NCBI GenBank assembly: GCA_009838175.1 | Contig: VXSB01000011.1 | Coordinates: forward strand, 20,055 to 84,054 | Direction: 5' to 3' | Source: Chloroflexota bacterium | GTDB taxonomy: Bacteria > Chloroflexota > Dehalococcoidia > Lucifugimonadales > Lucifugimonadaceae | DNA: 64,000 nucleotides | Shown here: positions 9,060 to 18,600 of the stretch, in pieces | Numbering within the stretch: position 1 is the stretch's first letter | How the letters are laid out: the number at the start of each line of letters is the position of its first letter | Position numbers and translations under genes: made by a program | Notes under the pieces: generated by a model | What the model saw: only the letters and a program-made list of their open reading frames with translations | Told to the model about the DNA's origin: nothing | Databases searched by the model: none

Positions 9060-10283
9060 TCAATCCGATGAAGGTATCGGCCGTTCTGATGTCGATTCCA
9101 TCGCCCCGATTGCCCCGATCACGAGATTGTTGCGATGCACGATCTCACGACCGAAATAGTTCTCCAAAATATTGGGCATTTCGCCCGATCTCTTACCCAT
9201 TACGAGCCTTGTCTGGGCTGCTGAGTAGTTGCTGAGTCCCCAAGCGACATCTTTGCCGGATAGCGACTTCACTCCAATGATATCGCCACGCTCGAAATCT
9301 CCATCGACCGCGGTGACCCCGACTGGAAGCAAACTCACTCCCTTCTCAGTCAACGCGCGAACCGCACCGTCATCGATCGTGACTGCGCCGGTAGCTTCGG
9401 TTCCACCAGTGAGCAACCACCGCTTCCGACTCTCCGTCGGCGGGACTAGCGAGTGAAACCTCGTCCCGATCTTCTCTCCGTCCAGCAGTCTGCCAACGAT
9501 ATTCTCTACGTGCCCATCTGCGATGACCATATCTACACCCGACAAAGTGGTCACCTCAGCAGCCGCGAGCTTGCTTCGCATACCCCCACTACCGCGGTTA
9601 TCACTCGGACCACCAGCGAATGCTCGGATCTCTTCAGTTATCTCGTACACGTCGTGTATCAGAACCGCGTCTGGGGCCTGGTGCGGGTCCGCCGTGTGCA
9701 GGCCATCCATCTCTCCTAACAACACCAGCAAGTCAGCGTCCAAAACATTCGCCAGCATCGCAGACAACCGATCGTTATCCCCGTAGGTCACACCGACGAT
9801 CTCCTCAACCGCAACTACGTCGTTTTCGTTCACGATCGGCACGATCCCCGCCTCCAGCAACATCTCCATCGTGCCACGCACATTTAGGTATCCGTCTCGT
9901 TGGTTCAGCACGCTGCGAGAGAGCAGAGTTTGCGCCACATCGATCCCGTACCGCCCGAACTCGCTCTTGTACAAGGCGATGACGTCCACCTGTCCGATCG
10001 CCGCCGCTGCCTGCCGTGCCGTTACATTCCGCCGTCGAAGTCTTCCTCGACTCTTGGGGCTGCGGGTAATAAGTGTATCCATACCAGCACCCACTGCTCC
10101 CGAAGATACGATCACCAACTCCAGTCCGGATCGATGTGCACCTGCGATCTGCCCAACGAGGTCGGAAATCGTCTCGATGTCAAGCTCACCCGAATCCCGA
10201 GTAACGATATTCGTGCCCAGCTTGAAAACGGCACGCCTGATCGCGCGCTTATCTGGGTTTGTCTTAGCAGAGAGGCGCGCCAT
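9060..10283 (-). CDS. proB: Glutamate 5-kinase with PUA domain
   Basis: First, feedback-controlled step of proline synthesis: ATP-dependent phosphorylation of glutamate. The amino-acid kinase domain opens with AVFKLGTNIVT and has the VSSGAVGAGM, IVNENDVVAVEE and GSGGMRSKLAAAEV blocks. The C-terminal part (about residue 285 on, from RKRWLLTGG) is the PUA domain. The start at 10283 (MARLSAK) gives 407 aa; the open frame continues another 63 codons upstream but that stretch is Arg-rich and runs into the mfd leader. It is transcribed away from mfd. Confidence 0.94.
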   Translation of the reverse strand: MARLSAKTNPDKRAIRRAVFKLGTNIVTRDSGELDIETISDLVGQIAGAHRSGLELVIVSSGAVGAGMDTLITRSPKSRGRLRRRNVTARQAAAAIGQVDVIALYKSEFGRYGIDVAQTLLSRSVLNQRDGYLNVRGTMEMLLEAGIVPIVNENDVVAVEEIVGVTYGDNDRLSAMLANVLDADLLVLLGEMDGLHTADPHQAPDAVLIHDVYEITEEIRAFAGGPSDNRGSGGMRSKLAAAEVTTLSGVDMVIADGHVENIVGRLLDGEKIGTRFHSLVPPTESRKRWLLTGGTEATGAVTIDDGAVRALTEKGVSLLPVGVTAVDGDFERGDIIGVKSLSGKDVAWGLSNYSAAQTRLVMGKRSGEMPNILENYFGREIVHRNNLVIGAIGAMESTSERPIPSSD

Positions 10284-10377
10284 AGGTGAGATTATAAGGT
10301 TGCAAACCTTACGTAATTTCGCGGGTTCTCGACATCTACGTTGCGCAGACGAACGATAGAATCGAACCCTAAGAACC

Positions 10378-10397
10378 GCCCGCAAGAGTTTGCGGGC
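10378..10397 (+). other. Perfect hairpin in the proB-mfd intergenic region
   Basis: GCCCGCAA (10378-10385) pairs with TTGCGGGC (10390-10397) around a GAGT loop, a perfect 8-bp stem. It lies 19 bases before the probable mfd ATG and overlaps a possible upstream ATG at 10390. No T-run follows, so it is not an intrinsic terminator. It may be a leader structure for mfd. Confidence 0.5.
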
Positions 10398-10416
10398 TAT
10401 TAGCGCGCGTAACCGC

Positions 10417-13400
10417 ATGCCACCAAAAACGCAACCATTCCTTGCGACCCTAGCTGACCGATTGGCCGGCACGACTCAGTTCGACGCAATTGGCAGTTTG
10501 CTAAACCAACCGCGCTCCACCGTCCCCACTGTTTGCCCGGAGCCGGCTAATCCTTTTCTGATCGCCGCGCTTTGGCGTAATCTCAGATTACCTACTCTGG
10601 TCATCACTCCGAATCCCGACTCGGCTCAGCGTATCGTGGATCAACTGCCTACGTGGACCGGCACCCTAGATATCGACGAAGACGACTCGCCGATCCACCA
10701 CTTCATCGAAACTGGCAGCATCCCTTTCGAACGCTATGAGCCAGATCGCGGTACCGCGCAACGGCGCCTGATGACGCTCGATGCGCTCCGCCGTCATTCG
10801 GTCGAGGAGCCTAATCCGCCGTTGGTCGTAGCTTCCGTTCACGCAATCGCGGAAAAAACTGTCCAAAAATCCGTCTTTGATGGCATCATCCGACTACTGC
10901 GCGTTGGCGACCGCATCGATTTGACTGAGACGATGCGACATCTCACCGCCTCTGGCTACGAGGTGCAACCCACCGTCGAGCAACCCGGCACCGTGTCCCG
11001 ACGTGGTGGCATCATCGACATCTTCCCCGTTGGTACTGTCCATCCGATCCGCATTGAACTGTTCGACGACGAAATCGATAGCATGAGGCTGTTCGACGTC
11101 GAGACTCAACGCTCTTTCGAAGATGTTGACGAACTGCAAATTGTGCCGGCGAGAGAAGAGTTGCCAGCGTTCGTCGATCCGCAAGCGATTCGCGACTCGA
11201 TCGGCTCGCTCAACACCGACAACATCGATTTCACGCGGCTTTCCACTCGTCGGTTAACCGACGAGCTAAACCTCGTCGCCGAAGGCATTATCGACAGTGA
11301 ACTTGCTTTCTACGCCGGATTCTTCAACCGCGGTTCTCTGTTCGACTACTTGCCGCCGGAAACGATCGTCATCGCCGTGCGCCCCCGAATAATCTCGGAA
11401 TCCGCATCTGGCATCGACCGACGTTTGGAAGAAATAAGGCGCGTGAAAGAACGCCGTGGGGAAGTCCCCATCGATTTTCCGATTCAACATATGCTCTGGC
11501 CCGAAGTCGCACAATGCATCGAAACCGTCGGTCAGAGGCTAGAGATCGATCCATTTGGGATCGACACACGCGATCTCGGCAAGAAACTACCACTGCCAAT
11601 CAACCGCCAACTAACTGCCAGCAACGTAGATCCGAGCGCTTTCGATTTCGAAGAAGAAGAGCCTGTTAGCGCAATCCTAGACGATCCCACCATCGTGCTG
11701 CAACGCGCTATAGAGGACGGTTCAACCCAAATCGTCGCCATAACCAGCCACGCCGTGAGACTATACGAACTAGCCAAAGAAGCTGGCATCCAAACCCGCT
11801 ATCAACCCGCCGTTCCCCTCCCTTTGGTGGGAGAGGACCAAGGTGAGGGTGGAAACAGTCCGAAGGCTTCGGTCGTCATCGCAGAAGGCTATGCAACTTC
11901 CGGTTTCGACCTCCAGCTAGACGACAGCGACAACATACGGATCCTCACCGACGCCGAAATCTTCGGCATCCGTCGCCAACGACGCCGTACGCACCGCCGG
12001 GCGATGCGACGCGGGCCGCAGCTAGAGCAGCTCCAACCCGGCGTCTATGTCGTTCATGTCGATCACGGCATCGCTAAATTCCTCGGCACCGAGACCAAGG
12101 AACCCGACGGGCGTGAGCACCTCGTACTCCAATACGCAAGAGACGACCGGGTGTACGTTCCCACGGAACACATCGATCGCATCCAGATCTATCAAGGTGG
12201 CGGTGAAACTGCGCCAAAGCTCTCCAAACTGGGCACTCAGGAATGGCGGTCCGCACGCAGACGCGCGAAACGAGCAACCGAGATCGTTGCTAACGAACTC
12301 CTCAGCATCTACGCCGCCCGCATGTTAGCGAAAGGTATCCAAGCCGATCCGGATACTCCGTGGCAACAAGTGTTAGAGGCGAGTTTCCCATTCGAAGAGA
12401 CACCCGACCAGTTGACCGCCCTCCAAGCCGTCAAACAAGACATGGAGGACGAGAAGTCGATGGATCGCATCATCTGTGGCGATGTCGGCTTCGGAAAAAC
12501 CGAGATCGCCTTGCGGAGCGCCTTCAAGGCCGTTCAAAACGGTCGCCAAGCCGCCGTTTTGGTGCCAACAACCCTCCTCGCTCAGCAGCACTATGACACC
12601 TTCAGGGAACGCCTCGCGCCGTTCCCTGTCGCAGTTGATGTCATTTCTCGTTTCCGGTCTCGCGATGACCAGCAAGACATTCTCGAACGGTTAGCGGCAG
12701 GCAGGATCGACATCATCATCGGCACACATCGGTTGATCCAGCGTGACATCGTCTTCAACGACCTTGGACTGGTCGTAATCGACGAAGAGCAGAAGTTCGG
12801 TGTCAGACACAAAGAGCACATGAAAAGACTGCGTGCCGCTGTCGACGTCCTCACCCTCTCCGCCACTCCGATCCCGCGCACGCTTTACATGTCGATCGCC
12901 GGCATCCGCGACATGAGCAATATGGAGACCGCGCCTGAAGAGCGGCTACCTGTCCGCACCTTCGTCTCCGAATCTAGCGATGACCTGATCCGAGAAGCTA
13001 TACTTCGCGAACTCGATCGCGGAGGACAGATCTTCTTCTTGCACAACCGCGTCAAAGGGATCGAACGCGTCTCACGCCGGCTCCGAGAACTCGTCCCCGA
13101 AGCCTCGTTCACTATCGGTCACGGACAGATGCCTGAGGGACAGCTAGAGGAGGTCGTCACCGCCTTCGAACGCGGAGAGTACGACGTCCTCGTATGCACC
13201 ACCATCATCGAAGCTGGCATCGACATGCCTAACGTCAATACACTCATCGTTGACGATGCCGACCGCTTCGGATTGGCTCAGCTCCACCACATTAGAGGTC
13301 GAGTCGGACGTGGAGCCAAGCAAGGTTTCGCCTACCTGCTAGTTCAACCCAACAAATCTTTGACCGAAGAAGCCGACGCTCGACTGAACACCATCCTCGC

Positions 13401-14205
13401 GGCCACCGAACTCGGATCCGGCTTCAAGATAGCTATGCGTGACCTCGAAATCCGTGGCATGGGCAACGTCATCGGCGCCGAACAAAGCGGACATGTCGCC
13501 GCTATCGGCTTGCACCTCTATACTCAGTTGCTCTCCCAATCGGTCGAAGAACTCAAGAAGCGCATCAAGCAATCACCTGACGGTGAGATACCCGCTCCTG
13601 CGCCCGCAATTGGCAACGGCGAGATCTCTTCCCCTTCCTACTCTGGGGGAAGTGCCGAAGGCGATGGGGGCCCGACCAACGGCCATAAACCAAAGCTGAA
13701 TGGGGGGTCCGACGACGATGAATGGCAGCCACCGAGCATGATTCGTGCAGACATCCGTCTCGGTATCGATGACAACGTGCCTATCGAGTACGTTGAAGAC
13801 CTCGCTCAACGTCTCTCCTTCCACCAACGGCTTTCTTGGGCCAGAAGCGAGCAGGAGATCGCAGAACTACGCGACGAACTACGCGACCGGTACGGCCCAA
13901 TCCCCGATAGCGTAGAAGGCTTGCTAGAAACCGCGCGTATCCGATTGCTTGCAGAACAGGCAGATTGCGCCTCCGTCCGTGCAAGCAGCGAACGCGCCCG
14001 TATCATTATGAACTCACCCGTCGGCGGAGCGAAAACGCAGTTGCAAAGGCTGCTTGGTCCTCAAGCTCGCGTCGGCAACACCCAGATCGTCATCGAAGCC
14101 GACAAAGGCATGGATGCCCACGAGTTCGTCGAAGAGATCGCGGCCGTCCTCGAAACCATCCGCAACTTCAAACAGCGCGTCATGGCGCTGCTAAACGCTT
14201 CTTAG
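10417..14205 (+). CDS. mfd: Transcription-repair coupling factor Mfd
   Basis: Superfamily 2 translocase that removes stalled RNA polymerase and recruits UvrA. In order: UvrB-like N-terminal domains (about 1-350), the RNA-polymerase-interacting CarD-like domain (VYVVHVDHGIAKFLG, about 540-600), the helicase core with Walker A GDVGFGKTE (about 688) and DEEQ box (about 789), the TRG region, and the C-terminal TRCF domain (about 1105-1230). The start at 10417 (MPPKTQPF) gives 1262 aa; an ATG at 10390 would add nine. Two G-rich hairpin repeats are inserted in frame in non-conserved linkers near residues 465 and 1070, which helps explain the length, slightly above most Mfd proteins. Confidence 0.95.
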   Translation: MPPKTQPFLATLADRLAGTTQFDAIGSLLNQPRSTVPTVCPEPANPFLIAALWRNLRLPTLVITPNPDSAQRIVDQLPTWTGTLDIDEDDSPIHHFIETGSIPFERYEPDRGTAQRRLMTLDALRRHSVEEPNPPLVVASVHAIAEKTVQKSVFDGIIRLLRVGDRIDLTETMRHLTASGYEVQPTVEQPGTVSRRGGIIDIFPVGTVHPIRIELFDDEIDSMRLFDVETQRSFEDVDELQIVPAREELPAFVDPQAIRDSIGSLNTDNIDFTRLSTRRLTDELNLVAEGIIDSELAFYAGFFNRGSLFDYLPPETIVIAVRPRIISESASGIDRRLEEIRRVKERRGEVPIDFPIQHMLWPEVAQCIETVGQRLEIDPFGIDTRDLGKKLPLPINRQLTASNVDPSAFDFEEEEPVSAILDDPTIVLQRAIEDGSTQIVAITSHAVRLYELAKEAGIQTRYQPAVPLPLVGEDQGEGGNSPKASVVIAEGYATSGFDLQLDDSDNIRILTDAEIFGIRRQRRRTHRRAMRRGPQLEQLQPGVYVVHVDHGIAKFLGTETKEPDGREHLVLQYARDDRVYVPTEHIDRIQIYQGGGETAPKLSKLGTQEWRSARRRAKRATEIVANELLSIYAARMLAKGIQADPDTPWQQVLEASFPFEETPDQLTALQAVKQDMEDEKSMDRIICGDVGFGKTEIALRSAFKAVQNGRQAAVLVPTTLLAQQHYDTFRERLAPFPVAVDVISRFRSRDDQQDILERLAAGRIDIIIGTHRLIQRDIVFNDLGLVVIDEEQKFGVRHKEHMKRLRAAVDVLTLSATPIPRTLYMSIAGIRDMSNMETAPEERLPVRTFVSESSDDLIREAILRELDRGGQIFFLHNRVKGIERVSRRLRELVPEASFTIGHGQMPEGQLEEVVTAFERGEYDVLVCTTIIEAGIDMPNVNTLIVDDADRFGLAQLHHIRGRVGRGAKQGFAYLLVQPNKSLTEEADARLNTILAATELGSGFKIAMRDLEIRGMGNVIGAEQSGHVAAIGLHLYTQLLSQSVEELKKRIKQSPDGEIPAPAPAIGNGEISSPSYSGGSAEGDGGPTNGHKPKLNGGSDDDEWQPPSMIRADIRLGIDDNVPIEYVEDLAQRLSFHQRLSWARSEQEIAELRDELRDRYGPIPDSVEGLLETARIRLLAEQADCASVRASSERARIIMNSPVGGAKTQLQRLLGPQARVGNTQIVIEADKGMDAHEFVEEIAAVLETIRNFKQRVMALLNAS
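11813..11852. repeat. Family A hairpin repeat inside mfd
   Basis: The C-rich arm TTCCCCTCCCTTTGGTGGGA continues into GAGGACCAAGGTGAGGGTGG, matching the layout of the intergenic copies at 22114 and 24304 (C-rich arm, short loop, GGGAGAGG, then a GGTGAGGG tail). It is read in frame as the linker peptide PLPLVGEDQGEGG between the damage-recognition region and the polymerase-interacting domain. The reading frame is kept. Confidence 0.65.
13627..13672. repeat. G-rich hairpin repeat inside mfd, near the C-terminal domain
   Basis: CTTCCCCTTCCTACTCTGGG leads into GGGAAGTGCCGAAGGCGATG and a further G run. The arms CTTCCCC and GGGGAAG can pair. The overall design resembles family A though the tail differs. 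It encodes a Ser/Gly/Asp-rich linker (about residues 1070-1090) between the translocase and the C-terminal TRCF domain, a place where length is usually free to vary. Confidence 0.5.
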
Positions 14206-14304
14206 CCATCCTTCAACCGAACTCTCGGGCTCGTGTAAAGTGGTGATGCCGCGCGATCTTCAACTAGCGCGCTTCGACGAATCCGCCTACTCGGAGCTAA
14301 ACAA

Positions 14305-15699
14305 ATGAACGTCATCTGGATCACTGCCGACACTTTCCGACGTGACCAGCTCGGGGCATACGGAAACGACATCATCCACACTCCCGTCCTTGACGCGCTG
14401 GCTGCAAAGGGCACCAGATTCGACAATCACTATGCCTGCGGCTTCCCCACGATGCCTACACGCGCCGATCATCACACCGGGCAGTGGACGATGTCCTTCA
14501 TGGGTTGGGAGGCGTTGCCCGACCACGCCGTCACACTTTCGCAGATCCTCGGCGATCAGGGCGTCCACACTGCCGCAGTGATCGATACTCCGTTCTACAC
14601 CCGAGGCGGGATGAACTACGACCGCGGTTTTCAGTCTTATTACACCGTGCTCGGACAGGAAGGATCGGGCACACGCGCGGCACAGATCGGTCACCATGAG
14701 TCGCGAGATGTCGTTGCAGATTGGCGTAAAGAGGCAGACCGCTGTGCTGCTCGGACCATGACCCAAGCCGGAGACTGGCTGGAAAAACACTACAAAGAGG
14801 AATTTTTCCTCTACATCGACACCTGGGACCCGCACGAGCCGTGGGATCCGCCCGCGTACTATGCAGAACTCTACCAACCCGACTACGACGGCAGCATCAT
14901 CCAACCCCCATACGCCTACTGGCACGAGACTGACCACCTGACCGAACGCGACCTCGAAACCGCGTTCGCGTGCTACCGCGGCGAGATCACCATGGTCGAC
15001 ACTTGGATCGGCTACTTGCTACGTAAAGTCGAAAACATGGGGATCGCGGATGATACTGCGATCATCTTCACCACCGACCACGGCTTCTACTTCGGCGAAC
15101 ATGGCGGGTACCTAGGCAAGATGCATTTCGGACGCCGACCAAACGGACAACGATACTTCCACGGCGATCCCGACTCCATTTGGGACTTCTCACCGCTCTA
15201 CGAAGAGCTAGTGCACATTCCGCTGCTTATCCACGTCCCCGGCGTTGCTCCTGGTTCGTACGACGGATTCTCGGCCGCTCTAGATGTCATGCCGACGGTC
15301 CTCGAAATCATGGGGCGTGACGTACCGTCGCATGTGCAAGGTAAGTCCTTGCTACCGGCGATGCGTGATGCCGGAACCCCGCAGTCGCGCGCTTTCGCGG
15401 TATCCACGATCCCCTTCGCCAATGCGGACGACACGATCCGCTCCGTCGACAACGTCGAACGCAGCATGTCAGCATCGCAAGTGACTACTGTGACCAGCGG
15501 CGGATACTCTTTCCTCTACTCCATGGATCCCGGCCGATCCCAACTCTTCCACCTGCCTACGGACCCCGGCCAGCAGTCCAACATTATCAGCGCCAACATG
15601 GACACCGCAAAAGAACTCCACCAACTCCTCTTGAAATTCATGCGAGACACAAACGTGCCTCAACGCCTCATCGACACTCGGCTCGAGTTGAGGATGTAA
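14305..15699 (+). CDS. Sulfatase-fold hydrolase with Thr at the formylglycine position
   Basis: Alkaline-phosphatase/sulfatase superfamily enzyme, 464 aa, no signal peptide. The N-terminal metal-ligand region is ITADTFRRDQLGAYG (D9). The later metal site FTTDHGFYFGEHG and the C-terminal family blocks are present. The nucleophile motif, normally C/S-x-P-x-R, reads T49-M-P-T-R53. Formylglycine can only be made from Cys or Ser, so this is unlikely to be a classical sulfatase. Superfamily members with a Thr nucleophile (nucleotide pyrophosphatase/phosphodiesterases) suggest a phosphoester substrate, but this is inference. It is a single gene between mfd and a phosphoribosyltransferase. Confidence 0.85.
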   Translation: MNVIWITADTFRRDQLGAYGNDIIHTPVLDALAAKGTRFDNHYACGFPTMPTRADHHTGQWTMSFMGWEALPDHAVTLSQILGDQGVHTAAVIDTPFYTRGGMNYDRGFQSYYTVLGQEGSGTRAAQIGHHESRDVVADWRKEADRCAARTMTQAGDWLEKHYKEEFFLYIDTWDPHEPWDPPAYYAELYQPDYDGSIIQPPYAYWHETDHLTERDLETAFACYRGEITMVDTWIGYLLRKVENMGIADDTAIIFTTDHGFYFGEHGGYLGKMHFGRRPNGQRYFHGDPDSIWDFSPLYEELVHIPLLIHVPGVAPGSYDGFSAALDVMPTVLEIMGRDVPSHVQGKSLLPAMRDAGTPQSRAFAVSTIPFANADDTIRSVDNVERSMSASQVTTVTSGGYSFLYSMDPGRSQLFHLPTDPGQQSNIISANMDTAKELHQLLLKFMRDTNVPQRLIDTRLELRM

Positions 15700-15753
15700 T
15701 ACACCAAAATCGCCCTTCTAGCGACTGTTTTGCTTTCGTAAAATCCTTTATCT

Positions 15754-16254
15754 ATGTCGAGCGAACCCGCGAAAATTGACGCTTCGCTTCCGCCCATTCT
15801 CGCCACCTCATGGGCCGATCACATCGAAGGCATCAACGCGATCGGGGAATCGATCCTAACCGGCGGTTGGACACCGACAGCCATCCTCGCTATCACAAGA
15901 GGCGGGCTGATCCCCGGAGCCATCCTCGCATACATGCTCGACGTTCGACGCATCCACACCGTGCGAATCCAACACTACGACAACAAAAACAGCCGCCTCG
16001 AATCCGGTCCTCAATTCGTTGAAGAAACCCGCCCGTTCGACGCTCTGAACATCTACACCGAACGCCTTTTGATCGTCGATGACATCATCGACACCGGCGA
16101 AACGCTGAAGCTTGTTCGCCGCACCGCCCATGACTACGCCGAAGAGATCAAAGTCGCCGCTCTATACGTCCGATCCGACCAGAAACACTCCGCCGACTGG
16201 TACTGGAAGATCGAAGACGAATGGGTCGTATTTCCGTGGGCACCGGAAAGTTGA
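15754..16254 (+). CDS. Purine phosphoribosyltransferase-like protein
   Basis: Type I phosphoribosyltransferase fold, 166 aa. The PRPP-binding motif is LLIVDDIIDTGETL. An upstream AITRGGLIPGAILAY block matches the xanthine/guanine phosphoribosyltransferase (Gpt) pattern, and the VFPWAPES ending resembles Gpt-type proteins that finish in FPW. A role in purine salvage (xanthine, guanine or hypoxanthine) is likely; the base is not determined. A regulatory PRTase is less likely because the motif is intact. It lies just upstream of a mandelate-racemase paralogue on the same strand. Confidence 0.82.
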   Translation: MSSEPAKIDASLPPILATSWADHIEGINAIGESILTGGWTPTAILAITRGGLIPGAILAYMLDVRRIHTVRIQHYDNKNSRLESGPQFVEETRPFDALNIYTERLLIVDDIIDTGETLKLVRRTAHDYAEEIKVAALYVRSDQKHSADWYWKIEDEWVVFPWAPES

Positions 16255-16316
16255 TCGCGTTTTCTACACTTATCCGTTGGCAAGTCAACAGCCGCCGCAC
16301 ATAGTTTGGAAACGCC

Positions 16317-17516
16317 ATGGAGATAACCAACATCCGCCTGCGCCACCTCATCGGTCACATGGAAGTCGACGGCCCGTTCTTCGAAGACCGCTTGCTCCAA
16401 CCAACCGATATATACGAAGAGTTCCGCACCGATCGCAACCAGATTGGAAACCGCGGCACACAAGTTGATACCGGAACCTTCAAAGTCGAGCAGACGTTCG
16501 TCCAAATCGACACAGACGAGGGCGTAAGCGGCATCTGCGGCGGCATGTTCGCGGGTGTCCCCTGGCACATCTGGCAGATGAAAGATCTGCTCATTGGACG
16601 CGATCCGCTCGCGACCGAGTTCCTATGGGACATCATGCATCGCACCGCCGTCCACGGCCGCCAAGGCGAACCGATGATGGCGATATCACTCCTCGATAAC
16701 GCATTGTGGGACCTCAAAGGCAAATGGCTAGGTAAGCCCGTCTACATGCTCATCGGCGGCCCCTGCCGGAAAACCATGCCCGCATACGCCTCCATGCTTG
16801 GACACAACGTAACCGACATGGGACTTGTCCGGGAGCGAGCGACTATGGCAAAAGAGCGCGGCTTCACCGCCCAGAAATGGTTCTTCCGACACGGTCCGAT
16901 GTCCGGACACGAAGGAATGATGAAAAACGTCGAGATGGTCAAAACCCTCCGCGAAACCATCGGACCTGAGATCGACATCATGCTCGACTGCTGGCAGTCG
17001 ATGGACGTCAACTACGTCGTCAAACTCGCATCCGCGATCGAAGAGTACCAACCCCGATGGATCGAAGAAGTCGCTATGCCCGACCGCATCGACTCCTACC
17101 GCAAGATCCGAGAAAAGGTCAACATCCCCGTCTCGGGTGCCGAGCACGAATACACCCGATGGGGATTCAAACGCTTCATGGACGCCGAAGCCCTCGACAT
17201 CATCCAGCCCGATCTGAACTGGGCTGGCGGACTTTCAGAGGTGCTCAAGATCTCCGCAATGGCCACCGCATACGACCTCATCACCATCGCCCACCAAGGC
17301 GTAACTCCCGTCGGCATGGCTTGGTCCGCAGCACAGTCGCCGATCCACACCCCGTACGTCGAGATGCTTCTTAAACACGCCGCACTCGCCTACCACTTCG
17401 ACAAAAACAACGGACCCATCCTCAACAACGGAAACCTAACTGTCTCCGACGAACCTGGCTTCGGCTACGAAATCGACGACGACAAAGTGGAAGAAGAGAC
17501 AGAGGTCACGTTCTAA
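16317..17516 (+). CDS. Mandelate racemase-family dehydratase (L-rhamnonate dehydratase-like), paralogue 1
   Basis: Enolase-superfamily (MR/MLE) enzyme, 399 aa. The Mg ligands are D224 (IMLDCWQS), E250 (WIEEV) and E276 (GAEHEY), and the C-terminal general-base His is H326 (IAHQGVTP). The KWFFRHGP stretch around K187 in place of K-x-K and the HQGVTP motif recall L-rhamnonate dehydratases, so a sugar-acid dehydratase acting on rhamnonate or a similar deoxy acid is the best guess. The substrate is not proven. It differs most from the other four paralogues in the window, having D rather than E as first ligand and an extended N-terminus. Confidence 0.85.
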   Translation: MEITNIRLRHLIGHMEVDGPFFEDRLLQPTDIYEEFRTDRNQIGNRGTQVDTGTFKVEQTFVQIDTDEGVSGICGGMFAGVPWHIWQMKDLLIGRDPLATEFLWDIMHRTAVHGRQGEPMMAISLLDNALWDLKGKWLGKPVYMLIGGPCRKTMPAYASMLGHNVTDMGLVRERATMAKERGFTAQKWFFRHGPMSGHEGMMKNVEMVKTLRETIGPEIDIMLDCWQSMDVNYVVKLASAIEEYQPRWIEEVAMPDRIDSYRKIREKVNIPVSGAEHEYTRWGFKRFMDAEALDIIQPDLNWAGGLSEVLKISAMATAYDLITIAHQGVTPVGMAWSAAQSPIHTPYVEMLLKHAALAYHFDKNNGPILNNGNLTVSDEPGFGYEIDDDKVEEETEVTF

Positions 17517-17526
17517 TTCGGATCGC

Positions 17527-17559
17527 ATTCCCCTCCTTCAGGAGGGGATTAAGGGGAGG
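17527..17559. repeat. Family A hairpin repeat, overlapping a gene end
   Basis: A perfect 7-bp stem, CCCCTCC / GGAGGGG with loop TTCA (17530-17547), followed by ATTAAGGGGAGG. It sits between the convergent racemase paralogue 1 and the BtuF-like gene, and its last bases form the 3' end of the BtuF-like coding sequence (17549). It could terminate transcription from both sides, but no strong T-run follows. Confidence 0.65.
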
Positions 17560-18508
17560 CGCTGTAGGCCGCATCCCAAGCCAAACCCTTGTGACCAAAA
17601 TCAAACCTCCCCGGATACAGCGTCTCCGCCAATATCTCTAACGTCTCCGCCAACCTAGGTCCCGGCCGGTTGAAGTACTGGTTGCCGTCCGCCACGTACA
17701 CTCTGCCCGCCTTCACCGCTCTCAGATCACTCCAACCCGACTTCGATTCGAGTATCTGCACATCGTCTCTCGTCCGATCAATGTCAAAGCCGCAAGGAGC
17801 GATCAAAATCACGTCTGGATCAGCGATTCGCAACTCCTCGAATGTCATCCAAGGTGAATGTGCACCCGCACTCCCGAACAGATTCCGACCACCAGCCATC
17901 TTGATCAGCGTCGGCATCCAATTGCCAGCTGCCATCATTGGATCGACCCACTCTATCGCCGCGACCGACGGCTGATCCTTTAATTCTGCCGTCGCTTCGT
18001 TGATCGCTGTCATTCGCTCTTGCAGTTCCGCAACCAGCTCGTAACCTCTCTCCTGCGCCCCGAATGAATTCGCAACCCGCATCAAATCGCCCCAAACATC
18101 TTCAAGCGAGTTCGGCTGCAACGACACGATTTTCGGCTCGACATCAGCGACCTTGGAAACGGCGGCTTCGACATCACGCAAACTGACCGCGCATACCTCG
18201 CACTGCGTTTGCGTAACGATGTGCGTAGGGTTTAGGTCACGCAAAACATCGACGCGGACGCCGTACACCCCCAGCGCGTCGATGGGATCGGCGTCGCGCA
18301 ACACTGACTTGATCTGATCGTCGATCTCTCGGCTTGACGCACCGACATCGATCTTCGGCACAGTCGTCGAGGGTAATTTTTCGATGCCTTTCGGGTAGTC
18401 GCACTCGTGCGATCGACCAACTAACTGATCGCGGAACCCCAAAGCGCATACAATCTCCGTCGCGCTGGCGAGCAGGGAGAGAATTCGGAGCTCAGGGTTG
18501 TTTGCCAT
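17549..18508 (-). CDS. BtuF-like cobalamin/metal-chelate-binding protein, no signal peptide
   Basis: Periplasmic-binding-protein type 2 fold of the BtuF/FhuD class, 319 aa. It opens [16 protein letters not shown] (family: SL-PSaTEil-aLG) with [10 protein letters not shown] soon after. A conserved [10 protein letters not shown] stretch and the C-terminal [16 protein letters not shown] block are typical of the stand-alone cobalamin-binding group. There is no Sec signal, lipobox or partner ABC permease/ATPase nearby, so a cytoplasmic or repurposed role is possible. The last few codons run into a hairpin repeat. Confidence 0.78.
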   Translation of the reverse strand: MANNPELRILSLLASATEIVCALGFRDQLVGRSHECDYPKGIEKLPSTTVPKIDVGASSREIDDQIKSVLRDADPIDALGVYGVRVDVLRDLNPTHIVTQTQCEVCAVSLRDVEAAVSKVADVEPKIVSLQPNSLEDVWGDLMRVANSFGAQERGYELVAELQERMTAINEATAELKDQPSVAAIEWVDPMMAAGNWMPTLIKMAGGRNLFGSAGAHSPWMTFEELRIADPDVILIAPCGFDIDRTRDDVQILESKSGWSDLRAVKAGRVYVADGNQYFNRPGPRLAETLEILAETLYPGRFDFGHKGLAWDAAYSASP

Positions 18509-18600
18509 ACGCCTATTCTAGAGTGAGACGAACGGTTCAAACACGCCCAAAATATACTTGCAAGCAGACCGGTTGCGACCACGACTCCAACGAGTTCCCA

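Noticed and set aside
17549..18508. Cobalamin riboswitch or ABC importer operon around the BtuF-like gene
   Set aside because: No B12-box in the leader and no permease or ATPase gene adjacent.
18334..18600. Upstream extension of trpB
   Set aside because: Overlaps the divergent BtuF-like gene; TrpB homology starts just after 18601.
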